9,249 nt of DNA from assembly GCA_947588915.1 (NCBI GenBank), contig CANPZA010000059.1, forward strand, positions 1-9,249, given 5' to 3'. The DNA comes from an uncultured Clostridia bacterium. GTDB lineage: Bacteria > Bacillota_A > Clostridia > TANB77 > CAG-508. Position numbers and translations under genes: made by a program. Under the pieces are notes generated by a model. It saw nothing but the letters and a program-made list of their open reading frames with translations. It was not told where the DNA came from and did no database searches. This document shows positions 1-6,615 of this stretch, in pieces (the stretch's first letter is position 1; each line of letters starts with the position of its first letter).

Positions 1-96
1 CCTGAATTAAAATCTAATAGAACAAAAATAAAAAAACATTATATACCTAAAAAAGATAAAATTGAATATATTTATCCCCCTAAATGGAACTTATAG
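1..96 (+). CDS. 3' end of an unidentified plus-strand gene (partial)
   Basis: Reading from base 1 in frame 1 gives 31 uninterrupted codons and then TAG at 94-96. The peptide is lysine- and tyrosine-rich and ends in YPPKWNL. The start lies outside the window and I do not recognise a family. Support for coding: the frame stays open to the window edge, and a strong hairpin terminator follows about 55 nt later (151-188). The fragment is too short to exclude chance in AT-rich DNA. It is the only plausible plus-strand gene in the window and would converge on the ORF6N gene. Confidence 0.4.
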   Translation, partial: PELKSNRTKIKKHYIPKKDKIEYIYPPKWNL

Positions 97-150
97 AAAC
101 TCTTTATGAAGGTAAGTCAAATTTATAATTTATTATCTTTATAAAACTTG

Positions 151-188
151 CTCATTTAATTCTGCGAAATTGCATTGAATTAAATGAG
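151..188. terminator. Hairpin terminator between convergent genes
   Basis: A perfect 12-bp inverted repeat, CTCATTTAATTC (151-162) and GAATTAAATGAG (177-188), has an inner TGC/GCA pairing (163-165 with 172-174). On the plus strand it is followed by TATTTTTAT. On the minus strand it is followed by CAAGTTTTATA. It lies between the stop of the plus-strand partial gene (96) and the stop of the ORF6N gene (194), so it probably ends transcription from both sides. Confidence 0.75.
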
Positions 189-193
189 TATTT

Positions 194-1102
194 TTATAAA
201 TTAATAATTTTTTCTATAATTTCCGTATCTTCGATTCTGTTGATTGCAAAGCATTTTTTACCTAAATCTTTTATAGAAGCTCCCAAATGATACATTTCTT
301 TGTTGTCTATTACAATAAATCTGTCATGGAATTTATTTGTTTTAGCAACTTTAAGAATAGGATATTCTTTATTAAATTTTTTAATATCTAAAGTTTCAAT
401 ATTGCTTTTATCTGATGTTAAAATAATTACTTCAGTATTGCTTTTCTTTTTAGCTAACATTTTTAAAATACTGTCATCTATATAATTGTCTATTATTAAA
501 ATTTTTTTATTTGCTTTTTTTATAATATCTATAATGATGCTATATGCATCATATATTTGACCATTAAAAAATATTCTTTGCTTTATATTATCTTCTAACT
601 GGAGTTGATTGAAAACCTTGTCAAATTTTTTATCATGTTCTAATAGTTTATATTCCATACTTGTTAATCTTTCAAACACTTGTCCATTTAAAGATATAAA
701 TTTTCTCATTTCTATAAAGGTTTTTATTATATTAATACTAACTTTTACAGCTATATCATTTTTTAAAACACCTGCTAACATAGCAATTCCCTGTTCTGTA
801 AAAACATAAGGTAAATACCTTCTTCCTCCTCTAAATTCATCTTTTATTTCTAAATTTTGTTTTGAGGTTCCAATTTGGAACCTCAAAGTTTGAAATTCAT
901 TTTATGTTAGTTGAAAACAAAATTCCTCTGGAAATCTATCAATATTTCTTTTTACTGCTTTATTTACATTTTTAGTTTCATAATGATATAGCATAGCTAC
1001 ATCACTATCTAACATAACTTGTTTTCCTCTTATTGTATATATTAAATTTTTTATATCTTCATTTGAAAATTCACTTTGAATTACTAAATTGTTTTCTTTC
1101 AT
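194..1102 (-). pseudogene. ORF6N-domain protein with C-terminal PLD-like domain, interrupted by in-frame TAA
   Basis: One reading frame of 303 codons runs from ATG at 1102 to the stop at 194, broken only by TAA at 902-904 (codon 67). Both halves are in the same frame, and the protein resumes directly after the stop (QLT-stop-NEFQTLRFQI), so a single substitution such as AAA to TAA explains the break. The N-terminal part is an ORF6N domain, found in phage antirepressor-like DNA-binding proteins (LIYTIRGKQVMLDSDVAMLY, then YVFTEQGIAMLAGVL). A middle section is coiled-coil-like (EYKLLEHDKKFDKVFNQL). The C-terminal part resembles a phospholipase D-like fold with one HxRx4D motif (HDRFIVID, about residues 259-266) followed by LGAS. 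The start has a GGAT-type RBS and a consensus promoter. After the stop there is no good restart: a TTG at 886 lacks a Shine-Dalgarno, and the nearby ATG is out of frame. Usual products of this type are about 300 aa and intact. It is probably a recent pseudogene, unless the stop is read through. Confidence 0.75.
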
Positions 1103-1131
1103 AAATTCACATCCTTTTTTATTTGTATATC

Positions 1132-1160
1132 ATTATAAAACATCTGTTTGTGTATGTCAA
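1132..1160 (-). promoter_or_regulatory. Perfect sigma-A promoter of the ORF6N gene
   Basis: On the minus strand TTGACA (1155-1160) is separated by exactly 17 bp from TATAAT (1132-1137), a full match to the housekeeping consensus. The -10 box ends about 30 nt before the ATG at 1102, which leaves a short leader carrying the AAGGATG ribosome binding site. Confidence 0.85.
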
Positions 1161-1337
1161 TGGTTTTGTAAAAATATACATTTTTTATTTTAGATTTATA
1201 TTATTGAATAAAGACAATACGAACTGAAAACTAAAAAAAATTGGAATTAATTTCATATGCTGAATTTGGCAGAAGTACAAATTCATTGCTTGCTAGGACA
1301 TTAATATGAATTCGATTAGTCTTTTCTAAAATGAAAA
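1161..1337. other. Intergenic region without a supported gene
   Basis: I see no complete gene here. The minus strand has one open stretch ending in TAG at 1231-1233 that reads as plausible protein (RIHINVLASNEFVLLPNSAY), but it has no start codon or ribosome binding site and runs back into the tRNA terminator. It may be the tail of a decayed gene or chance. A 7-bp inverted repeat AATTCAT/ATGAATT (1280-1286 and 1306-1312) is too weak to assign a role. Confidence 0.4.
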
Positions 1338-1367
1338 AACTTACGAACCCAATATAGTTCGTAAGTT
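1338..1367 (-). terminator. Rho-independent terminator after tRNA-Thr
   Basis: An 11-bp perfect stem AACTTACGAAC/GTTCGTAAGTT (1338-1348 and 1357-1367) encloses an 8-nt loop. On the minus strand it is followed by TTTTCATTTTAG. It begins 9 nt downstream of the CCA end of the tRNA gene and probably ends both the tRNA transcript and any read-through from plsC. Confidence 0.85.
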
Positions 1368-1376
1368 GTCTTAAAT

Positions 1377-1452
1377 TGGAGCCGATGAGCAGAATTGAAC
1401 TGCTGACCTTTGAATTACGAATTCACTACTCTACCAACTGAGCTACATCGGC
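1377..1452 (-). tRNA. tRNA-Thr (anticodon CGT)
   Basis: A 76-nt cloverleaf reads on the minus strand. The acceptor stem GCCGATG/CATCGGC is perfect. The D arm is GCTC-AGTTGGTA-GAGT, with a G-T wobble at 10:25. The anticodon loop TTCGTAA has the normal 7 nt, with CGT at 34-36 reading ACG (Thr). The variable loop is AGGTC, the T arm is AGCAG-TTCAATT-CTGCT, the discriminator is T and CCA is encoded. The first anticodon-stem pair (27:43) is a G-A mismatch. The gene has its own promoter upstream and a terminator downstream. It offers no evidence for four-base decoding, since its loop is the standard size. Confidence 0.96.
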
Positions 1453-1463
1453 ATACAAACTAT

Positions 1464-1493
1464 ATTATAGTATATAGTTAAGACAAAAGTCAA
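1464..1493 (-). promoter_or_regulatory. Promoter of tRNA-Thr
   Basis: On the minus strand TTGACT (1488-1493) is followed after 18 bp by TATAAT (1464-1469). The -10 box ends 11 nt before the mature tRNA 5' end at 1452, so transcription would start within a few bases of the tRNA. The promoter sits just past the plsC stop, making tRNA expression independent of the gene train. Confidence 0.75.
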
Positions 1494-1508
1494 GTAATAT
1501 TAAATTGT

Positions 1509-2105
1509 TTATTTTGCAAGCTCTAATATACTATCCATAACTTCTTTTGTTATTTTATCTAATACTTCTTTATCTTTACTGCCTTTATATTTGCTATAAT
1601 CTAATGGCTTTCCATATTTAATAGTAACTTTTCTATTCTTTTTATCTCCACCTTTTATACCACATGGTAATATTTTTGCCCCACTTCTTACTGCAAAAAA
1701 TGCAACTCCATCTTTTAGTTTTTCACCTTTTTCTATACCATTTCTAGTCCCTTCTGGAAATAATGCTATACATTGTCCATCTTTTAATGCTTTTAAAGAC
1801 TCTTTTATAGCTGTTATATCTTTTTCATCTCTTTTTACATGAATAGCCTCAAAGGCCCAACCTAAAAAATTCAAAAAAGGATTTTTAGCCAATTCATCTT
1901 TTGCTAAAAACCTCATATCCCTTTTAGCAGTACATACCATCAATGGCGGATCTAAGTATGTTCTATGATTTCCACAAAATATAAGAGGTTCATCTTTTGG
2001 TATATTTTCTAATCCTATAATCTCCGCTCTATAATATACTTTACACCATATATATATTGCTCCTCGTACAATCCATTTTACAATTCCCTTAAAAAATCTT
2101 TTCAT
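1509..2105 (-). CDS. plsC: 1-acyl-sn-glycerol-3-phosphate acyltransferase
   Basis: This enzyme acylates lysophosphatidic acid to phosphatidic acid in membrane phospholipid synthesis. The 198-aa length is typical of clostridial PlsC. An N-terminal hydrophobic/basic segment (about 1-25) would dock it on the membrane. The family blocks are in order: NHRTYLD (46-52, the HX4D catalytic pair H47/D52), AIHVKRD (87-93), FPEGTR (116-121, glycerol-phosphate binding) and ILPCGI (145-150). The ATG at 2105 follows the cmk stop by one base and has an AAGGGGA ribosome binding site inside the end of cmk, so the two are co-transcribed and probably coupled. The cmk-plsC pair is a common clostridial arrangement. 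It is the last protein gene of the train before tRNA-Thr. Confidence 0.93.
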   Translation of the reverse strand: MKRFFKGIVKWIVRGAIYIWCKVYYRAEIIGLENIPKDEPLIFCGNHRTYLDPPLMVCTAKRDMRFLAKDELAKNPFLNFLGWAFEAIHVKRDEKDITAIKESLKALKDGQCIALFPEGTRNGIEKGEKLKDGVAFFAVRSGAKILPCGIKGGDKKNRKVTIKYGKPLDYSKYKGSKDKEVLDKITKEVMDSILELAK

Positions 2106-2106
2106 T

Positions 2107-2769
2107 TTATTTTCCCCTTTTTTGTTCTATAATTTCTATTATTTTATCTACTACTTCTTTAATTGTCATATTAGTTGAATCAACATATATAGCATCTTCT
2201 GCTTGCTTTAATGGTGCAATTTCTCGGCTGGAATCTCTTTTATCCCTATCAATAATATTTTTCAATACTTCTTCATATGAAGTACTAATTCCTTTTTCTT
2301 CATTTTGCTTTACTCTTCTTTTTGCTCTTTCTTCAGCAGATGCATCTAAATATATTTTTACATTTGCATTTGGGAAAACCGTTGTTCCTATGTCTCTTCC
2401 TTCCATAATAACATTTTTTCCTTTTGCAATATTTCTTTGAATTTCTAGTAACTTTTCTCTTACTATTCTAATAGTAGAAACAGGAGATACAAAGTCATTC
2501 ACATCATTTTGTCTTATTCTATTTGTTACTTCTTCACCATTTAAAAAGATTTTTCCATCTTCTTTCATTTCTATATTTATTTTATCTAAAAGCTCTTTTA
2601 TTTTTTCTTCTTCATCAATTTTTATTTGTTTATTTAACATATCTAATGCAACACATCTAAAAGTAGCACCAGTATCAATATTTATTAATCCTAATTTTCC
2701 ACCTACTAATTTAGTTATAGTTCCCTTTCCTGAGCCTGCAGGACCATCTATTGCAACTACAAATGACAT
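2107..2769 (-). CDS. cmk: Cytidylate kinase
   Basis: It phosphorylates CMP and dCMP to the diphosphates in the cytosol, recycling CMP from RNA decay and phospholipid synthesis. The protein is 220 aa, the usual length. It has the P-loop GPAGSGKGT (9-17), the nucleotide-binding IDTGATFRCVAL segment (31-42; families usually have Y where F37 stands), EGRDIGTTVFPNA (123-135), and the C-terminal RDKRDSSREIAPL...DAIYVDST signature (175-199). The start is well set by an AAGGAGG ribosome binding site at 2777-2783, which directly abuts the 106-bp palindromic repeat. That palindrome lies between this gene and the upstream ATPase gene and could affect expression of cmk-plsC by hairpin formation next to the Shine-Dalgarno. 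Confidence 0.95.
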   Translation of the reverse strand: MSFVVAIDGPAGSGKGTITKLVGGKLGLINIDTGATFRCVALDMLNKQIKIDEEEKIKELLDKINIEMKEDGKIFLNGEEVTNRIRQNDVNDFVSPVSTIRIVREKLLEIQRNIAKGKNVIMEGRDIGTTVFPNANVKIYLDASAEERAKRRVKQNEEKGISTSYEEVLKNIIDRDKRDSSREIAPLKQAEDAIYVDSTNMTIKEVVDKIIEIIEQKRGK

Positions 2770-2783
2770 TTATACTCCTCCTT

Positions 2784-2889
2784 AGGGATTAGGGGACGTT
2801 CTTTAAATCCCTTTTTATTTTTTATTATTTATTTAAATTATATATATTTTTCATTCTAAAAGGGATTTAAAGAACGTCCCCTAATCCCT
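2784..2889. repeat. REP/MITE-like palindromic element, 32-bp perfect inverted repeat
   Basis: The left arm (2784-2815) and right arm (2858-2889) are perfect 32-bp reverse complements around an AT-rich 42-nt centre. Each arm also holds its own small inverted repeat, AGGGATT...AATCCCT, so the DNA or RNA can fold either as one long stem or as two short hairpins, as in paired REP units. The arm is far richer in GC than its surroundings (GGGGACGTTC core). The right arm overlaps the end of the upstream gene and supplies its last codons AGG GAT TAG. The left arm touches the cmk Shine-Dalgarno. I recall similar GGGACGTTC/GGGACGGTTC motifs dispersed in clostridial genomes, but cannot confirm that here. 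No transposase is present. A possible -10 (TATAAT) lies in the centre, without a convincing -35. Confidence 0.85.
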
Positions 2890-3750
2890 TTCTGGTACAT
2901 AGATATTTTTTGCTACTATGTCTAATTCAACTACATTCATGGCTGTTAGTTTCTCAATTTCTTTTTTTGCTTTTTCCTTAAATTCTTTTAATCCATCTTT
3001 TACATTATAGCCATACATGATTGTTACTTCCATATAAATCTTAGCACCTTCACCATAATTCTCTACTCTTGTTTTTAATATTTTGTATATTGCTGGTTGT
3101 TGCATTGCTAAATATTCAAGTATTTGTCTAAATACTAAATCAGAAATTGTAAATCTTCCCATATAACTAAATGTTGGTCTTATTATTGATTTTTCAGATA
3201 TATATGGTTTTTGCCCTTTTCCTTTTGATTTAAATATTTGAAGTGGATCTAATAAATATCCTGAAAAATCTTTTTTTATTTCAAAAGTTGGAACTGGTAT
3301 AACGTGTTTTCCTTCTGTCACTCTGATTTTTCTTGCTGTTTGCATTTCTTGCTCAGTTGCTACATCTTTAATATATATAGTTTCTGATATTTCTGGCAGT
3401 CCTAAATTAGTAGCTATTTTTTCTACCATCCCATCTGATGTTCCTAATATTAATATACTTTGTGGTTTATGTTTTTTTAATGCTTTTATAATTTCAGCTT
3501 TTTCTTCTTCTTCATAAAAAAGAGCATGTTTAACAGTAGCAACTTTTGTAGATGCTTTTTTAGCTGATTCTCCTGCTATTACTTCATTATCTTTTATTAA
3601 TAGCCCATCATCAATAATAAAATGTGTATCTTTTTCACCTGCTACCATTTGAGCTCTATAACTTTTTCCTGTTCCAGATGGTCCAACAAATGCATATACT
3701 TTCATCTTATTTGCAAATGGTAATATTTCTTTTATATCTTTTAATAACAT
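2881..3750 (-). CDS. P-loop ATPase with C-terminal Asp23/Gls24-like domain
   Basis: This 289-aa protein has no name I can assign. Residues 17-30 (KVYAFVGPSGTGKS) form a strand plus Walker A motif, and FIIDDGL (44-50) could be the acidic B strand. The segment 98-105 (SILILGTS) looks like another core strand of a P-loop fold. From about residue 198 the sequence resembles an Asp23/Gls24 (DUF322) domain, with YMEVTIMYGYNVKDGLKEF and NVVELDIVAKNIYVP. Asp23-family proteins are linked to cell-envelope stress in Gram-positives. Fused to an ATPase, the domain may tether or sense the envelope, which is inference. The ATG at 3750 has an AAGGAG site 6 nt upstream; M16 (MKVYAF) is a less likely start. The last three codons (AGG GAT TAG) come from the palindromic repeat, so the native C-terminus may have been altered slightly. 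Confidence 0.7.
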   Translation of the reverse strand: MLLKDIKEILPFANKMKVYAFVGPSGTGKSYRAQMVAGEKDTHFIIDDGLLIKDNEVIAGESAKKASTKVATVKHALFYEEEEKAEIIKALKKHKPQSILILGTSDGMVEKIATNLGLPEISETIYIKDVATEQEMQTARKIRVTEGKHVIPVPTFEIKKDFSGYLLDPLQIFKSKGKGQKPYISEKSIIRPTFSYMGRFTISDLVFRQILEYLAMQQPAIYKILKTRVENYGEGAKIYMEVTIMYGYNVKDGLKEFKEKAKKEIEKLTAMNVVELDIVAKNIYVPERD

Positions 3751-3803
3751 ATTTTTCTCCTTTTATGCTATTTATTTTACTATATTAAGTAAAAAATATC
3801 AAT

Positions 3804-4868
3804 TTAGTTAGTATATCCTGTTTTTTGGATAATCTGATTACTAATAGTTTTTGTAGTTTCTGTTGGTATATAATCTTGTTGTCCAAAAATTTCTTTATGA
3901 AGTTTTATTACATTACTTTCTAAAGTAACAGGAACTGAGTACCATTTATCTAAGGTTATTCCTTTTGTATCAAATGGATAACCGATACTATCAGATATTT
4001 TAAAATTTGTTATATTTGGAAGTAATGATAGTATATCAGTTATTGTTATGTTTGTATAGATTTCTGGAAGTATTTTATTTACTAGATTATATAATTTTGT
4101 AATATCTAATGTCTTTGCTTTATTTACAACTGCTGTTAAAACATCTCTCATTCTTTCTGTTCTTTTATAATCTCCTCCTGTTGCATATCTAATTCTTGCA
4201 TATGCTAAAGCCTGTTCTCCTGTTAAATTATATGTTCCAGCTTGATTTATTCCAGGTATGTGTGATACTTCTTCAGATGTAATTTTCATACTAATACCTC
4301 CAATGCTATCTACAATATTTTTTACAGCATCAAAGTTTAGTGTTATGAATTCTTTAATGTTTAAATCAAAATTTGTATTTAAAGTATTAATGGCAAGTTG
4401 TGCTGAACCATATGAGTAAGCATGTGTTATTTTGTCTAATCCATGTCCATCTATTTGTACATAAGTATCCCTATAAACTGATATTAATTTGGTTTCTTTT
4501 GTATTATTATTCATGCTTGCAATAATAATACAGTCACTTCTATTTCCCATATTATAATTATCTTGCCTTGAGTCTATTCCAAATATAGCTATATTTCTAT
4601 ATTCTGATAAATTTGCATTTGCTACTTTTGAAATTCCTAAATGTGCTTCATTTATACTGATTTTCTGCATTTTTCCTAATTTATTATTAATAAACCATAA
4701 AACTCCACCTAAGAAAATTGCTAATAAAATTATTAATACTAATAGTATCTTAAGGAATAACCTAAATTTGCTTTTCTTTTTCTTCTTATTTTGATTAGTT
4801 TCAAATGCTTCTTTTGTCATTGCTTTTGGTAATTCTCTTTTTTCATTATATGAGTGTTTCCCTGCCAT
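3804..4868 (-). CDS. LytR-CpsA-Psr (LCP) family cell-wall glycopolymer ligase
   Basis: LCP proteins transfer undecaprenyl-linked glycopolymers such as teichoic acids or capsule onto peptidoglycan, outside the membrane. The 354-aa protein has a lysine-rich cytoplasmic tail (KKKKKSKF, 28-35), one transmembrane helix (about 38-60) and an extracellular LCP domain (about 90-255). Family signatures are visible: IAIFGIDSR (93-101), GNRSD (108-112), LISVYRDTYVQI (128-139), DKITHAY (145-151), LTGEQALAYARIRY (215-228) and DYKRTERMR (233-241), with the arginines and aspartates that bind the pyrophosphate lipid. The ATG follows a GGAGG site at normal spacing and lies 20 nt after the argS stop. The older name transcriptional regulator for such proteins is misleading. 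Which polymer it attaches cannot be told from the sequence. Confidence 0.92.
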   Translation of the reverse strand: MAGKHSYNEKRELPKAMTKEAFETNQNKKKKKSKFRLFLKILLVLIILLAIFLGGVLWFINNKLGKMQKISINEAHLGISKVANANLSEYRNIAIFGIDSRQDNYNMGNRSDCIIIASMNNNTKETKLISVYRDTYVQIDGHGLDKITHAYSYGSAQLAINTLNTNFDLNIKEFITLNFDAVKNIVDSIGGISMKITSEEVSHIPGINQAGTYNLTGEQALAYARIRYATGGDYKRTERMRDVLTAVVNKAKTLDITKLYNLVNKILPEIYTNITITDILSLLPNITNFKISDSIGYPFDTKGITLDKWYSVPVTLESNVIKLHKEIFGQQDYIPTETTKTISNQIIQKTGYTN

Positions 4869-4888
4869 TTATTTTCCTCCATTTTTTA

Positions 4889-6594
4889 TTACATTTTATC
4901 AGGCATTTTTATTCCTAACAAATTACTTCCTATTTCTAGCACTTTTCCTACACTATATGTTAAATATATCCTAGCATCTTGTATTTGTTTGTTTTCATTT
5001 ATTATTTTATTTTCATTATAAAAATTGCTGTATGCTTTTGATAAATCAATTAAATATCTAGCTAATATTGATGGTTCATCACTTTTAGTTACTTGTATTA
5101 ATATGTTCTCAAAATCATATATTAATTTTAAAATATTCAATGAATATTCATCTAATAAATTATCCAAATTTATGTCTTTTGATTTTGGTATATATCCTAC
5201 CTTTTGTAATACACTTTTTGTACGTACATATGTGTATTGTACATATGGTCCGAGTTTCCCCTTGAAAATTTAATACTTGATTCCAATCAAATACCTGATC
5301 TTTTATAATAGTATTTGATAAATTATGGAAAATAACTGCTCCTATACCGATTTTCTTAGCTTCTTGTTCTTTGTTTTCTAAATTAGGATTTTTTTCATTT
5401 ATTATATTTGCTACTCTACTAATTGCTTCCAATAATAAATCTTCAACTTTTATAACATTTCCTTCTCTTGTTGACATTTTTCCAGTTGATAGTCTTACCA
5501 TTCCATATTGTATATGTTTTAAACCATTTTTACATTTTTGTGGTATATCTAAATATTTTGCAACTTCAAATAGTTGTTTAAAGTGATGAGCTTGTTCATA
5601 TGCAACTACATATAGACATTTATCAAAATTATATTTTTTTGCTCTATAACGAATTGCTGCTAAGTCTCTTGTTGCATAAATACTTGAACCATTTGATTTT
5701 TTTATTATACAAGCTCCTAATCCTTTATCTTCTAAATTAACAATTTGTGCTCCTTCTGATTCTTCTAATACATTTGCATTTTCTAATAGTTCATATATTT
5801 TGTCCATCTTGTCTATATAAAATGATTCTCCTATTACTTCATCAAATTTAATTCCGAAGCATATCATATACTTTTTGGAATTCTTTTAAACTTAATTCTT
5901 TAAATTTTTCCCATAATTCTATACAATATTTATCTTGATTTTCTAATAGTCTAAAATTTTCTCTTGCATTTTCTAATACTGTTTCATCTTGTTTACAAAG
6001 TTCACTTATTCTTACATAAATTTGCATTAAGACTTCAATTGGATTATTATCTAAGTTGTATTCATTTCCCCATCTTTTATATCCTTCAATTAATTTCCCA
6101 AATTGTGTTCCATAATCTCCTAAATGATTTATTCCAATTGTATTATAGCCTAAATATTTATATATATTATATAATGACATACCAATTACAGTATTTTTTA
6201 AATGCCCTATATGAAATGGTTTTGCAATATTTGGAGAAGAATATTCTATAAGTATTGTTTTATCCTTTCCTATATCTTTTTTACCAAAATCTTTTTCCTC
6301 TATTGCTTTTATTACTTCATTTACAAGCTTTTTATTATTAATATAGAAATTAAGATATCCATTTAAAACTTCTATTTTTTCTATTATGTTTTCATCTATT
6401 TTTATTTTAGTTTTTATTTCATTTGCAATATCAATAGGTGATTTTTTTAATTCTTTTGCAAGTCGAAAACATGGAAATGCATAATCACCTTTGTTTATAT
6501 CTTTTGGTTTTTCAATATAGCTTTCTAATTCTTCTTGATTTATGTTTATTACTTGTGATATATTTTTTGCAATTTCTTGTTTGAAATTTATCAT
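4889..6594 (-). CDS. argS: Arginyl-tRNA synthetase, reading frame interrupted by two CGG +1 sites
   Basis: ArgRS charges tRNA-Arg with arginine and is normally essential. The ATG at 6594 has a strong GGAGG site, 21 nt after galE. The first frame encodes the additional N-terminal domain and the HIGH motif (KPFHIGHLKNT), then meets CTT CGG AAT TAA and stops at 248 aa. Skipping the C of CGG continues as DML-G-IKFDEVIGESFY (Gly247) through the KMSTREGNVI motif to ACT CGG ACC. The zero frame there runs 30 codons to a stop at 5160. Skipping the C again gives GET-G-PYVQYTYVRTKSV (Gly448) and the anticodon-binding domain to the stop at 4889. The repaired protein is 567 aa, normal for the family, and both glycines fall in conserved blocks. 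Nothing else looks decayed. It could be a pseudogene if another argS exists, but two identical insertions fit recoding better. Confidence 0.9.
5249..5252 (-). other. argS: CGGA +1 recoding site 2 in argS (Gly448)
   Basis: On the minus strand the frame reads GAA ACT CGG ACC. The family sequence GETGPYVQY requires GAA ACT GGA CCA, so one extra C precedes GGA. Without a shift, translation would add 30 foreign residues and end at 5160. Moving the peptidyl-tRNA from ACU to CUC would pair poorly, so simple P-site slippage is not an obvious mechanism here. A four-base reading of CGGA or out-of-frame entry of tRNA-Gly fits better. Confidence 0.85.
5853..5856 (-). other. argS: CGGA +1 recoding site 1 in argS (Gly247)
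   Basis: On the minus strand the frame reads GAT ATG CTT CGG AAT TAA. Removing the C gives ATG CTT GGA ATT AAA TTT GAT, which is DMLGIKFD as expected for ArgRS. Without a shift the ribosome stops one codon after CGG, giving a 248-aa product that lacks the KMSK and tRNA-binding regions. The preceding CTT is the same slippery Leu codon used in the RF2 +1 frameshift (CUU to UUC here), though the other three sites do not share it. Confidence 0.87.
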
Positions 6595-6615
6595 ATTTTC
6601 CTCCCCTTTTATTTT

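Noticed and set aside
1231..1330. Minus-strand open stretch resembling a protein C-terminus
   Set aside because: It has no start codon or ribosome binding site and overlaps the tRNA terminator. It is too short to assign and is kept only as a note in the intergenic entry.
1377..1452. tRNA-Thr as the unusual decoding tRNA
   Set aside because: Its anticodon loop has the standard seven bases and reads ACG, so nothing links it to CGGN.
3775..3794. Small hairpin TTTTACT/AGTAAAA between the LCP and ATPase genes as a terminator
   Set aside because: It has a seven-base AT-only stem with no clear U-tract, expected by chance in such AT-rich DNA.
5160..5867. A separate 235-aa gene starting MICFGIKFDEV inside argS
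   Set aside because: It is the central part of ArgRS in the shifted frame. The proposed start has no ribosome binding site, and its last 30 residues are read out of the true frame after the second CGG.
4889..6594. argS and galE as ordinary pseudogenes
   Set aside because: Random decay would give mixed indels and stops. Here all four lesions are the same C before GGN in the same codon phase, with no other damage, and argS is normally essential.
6595..6615. T-box or other leader control upstream of argS
   Set aside because: Only 21 nt separate galE and argS, holding little more than the ribosome binding site, so there is no room for a T-box.
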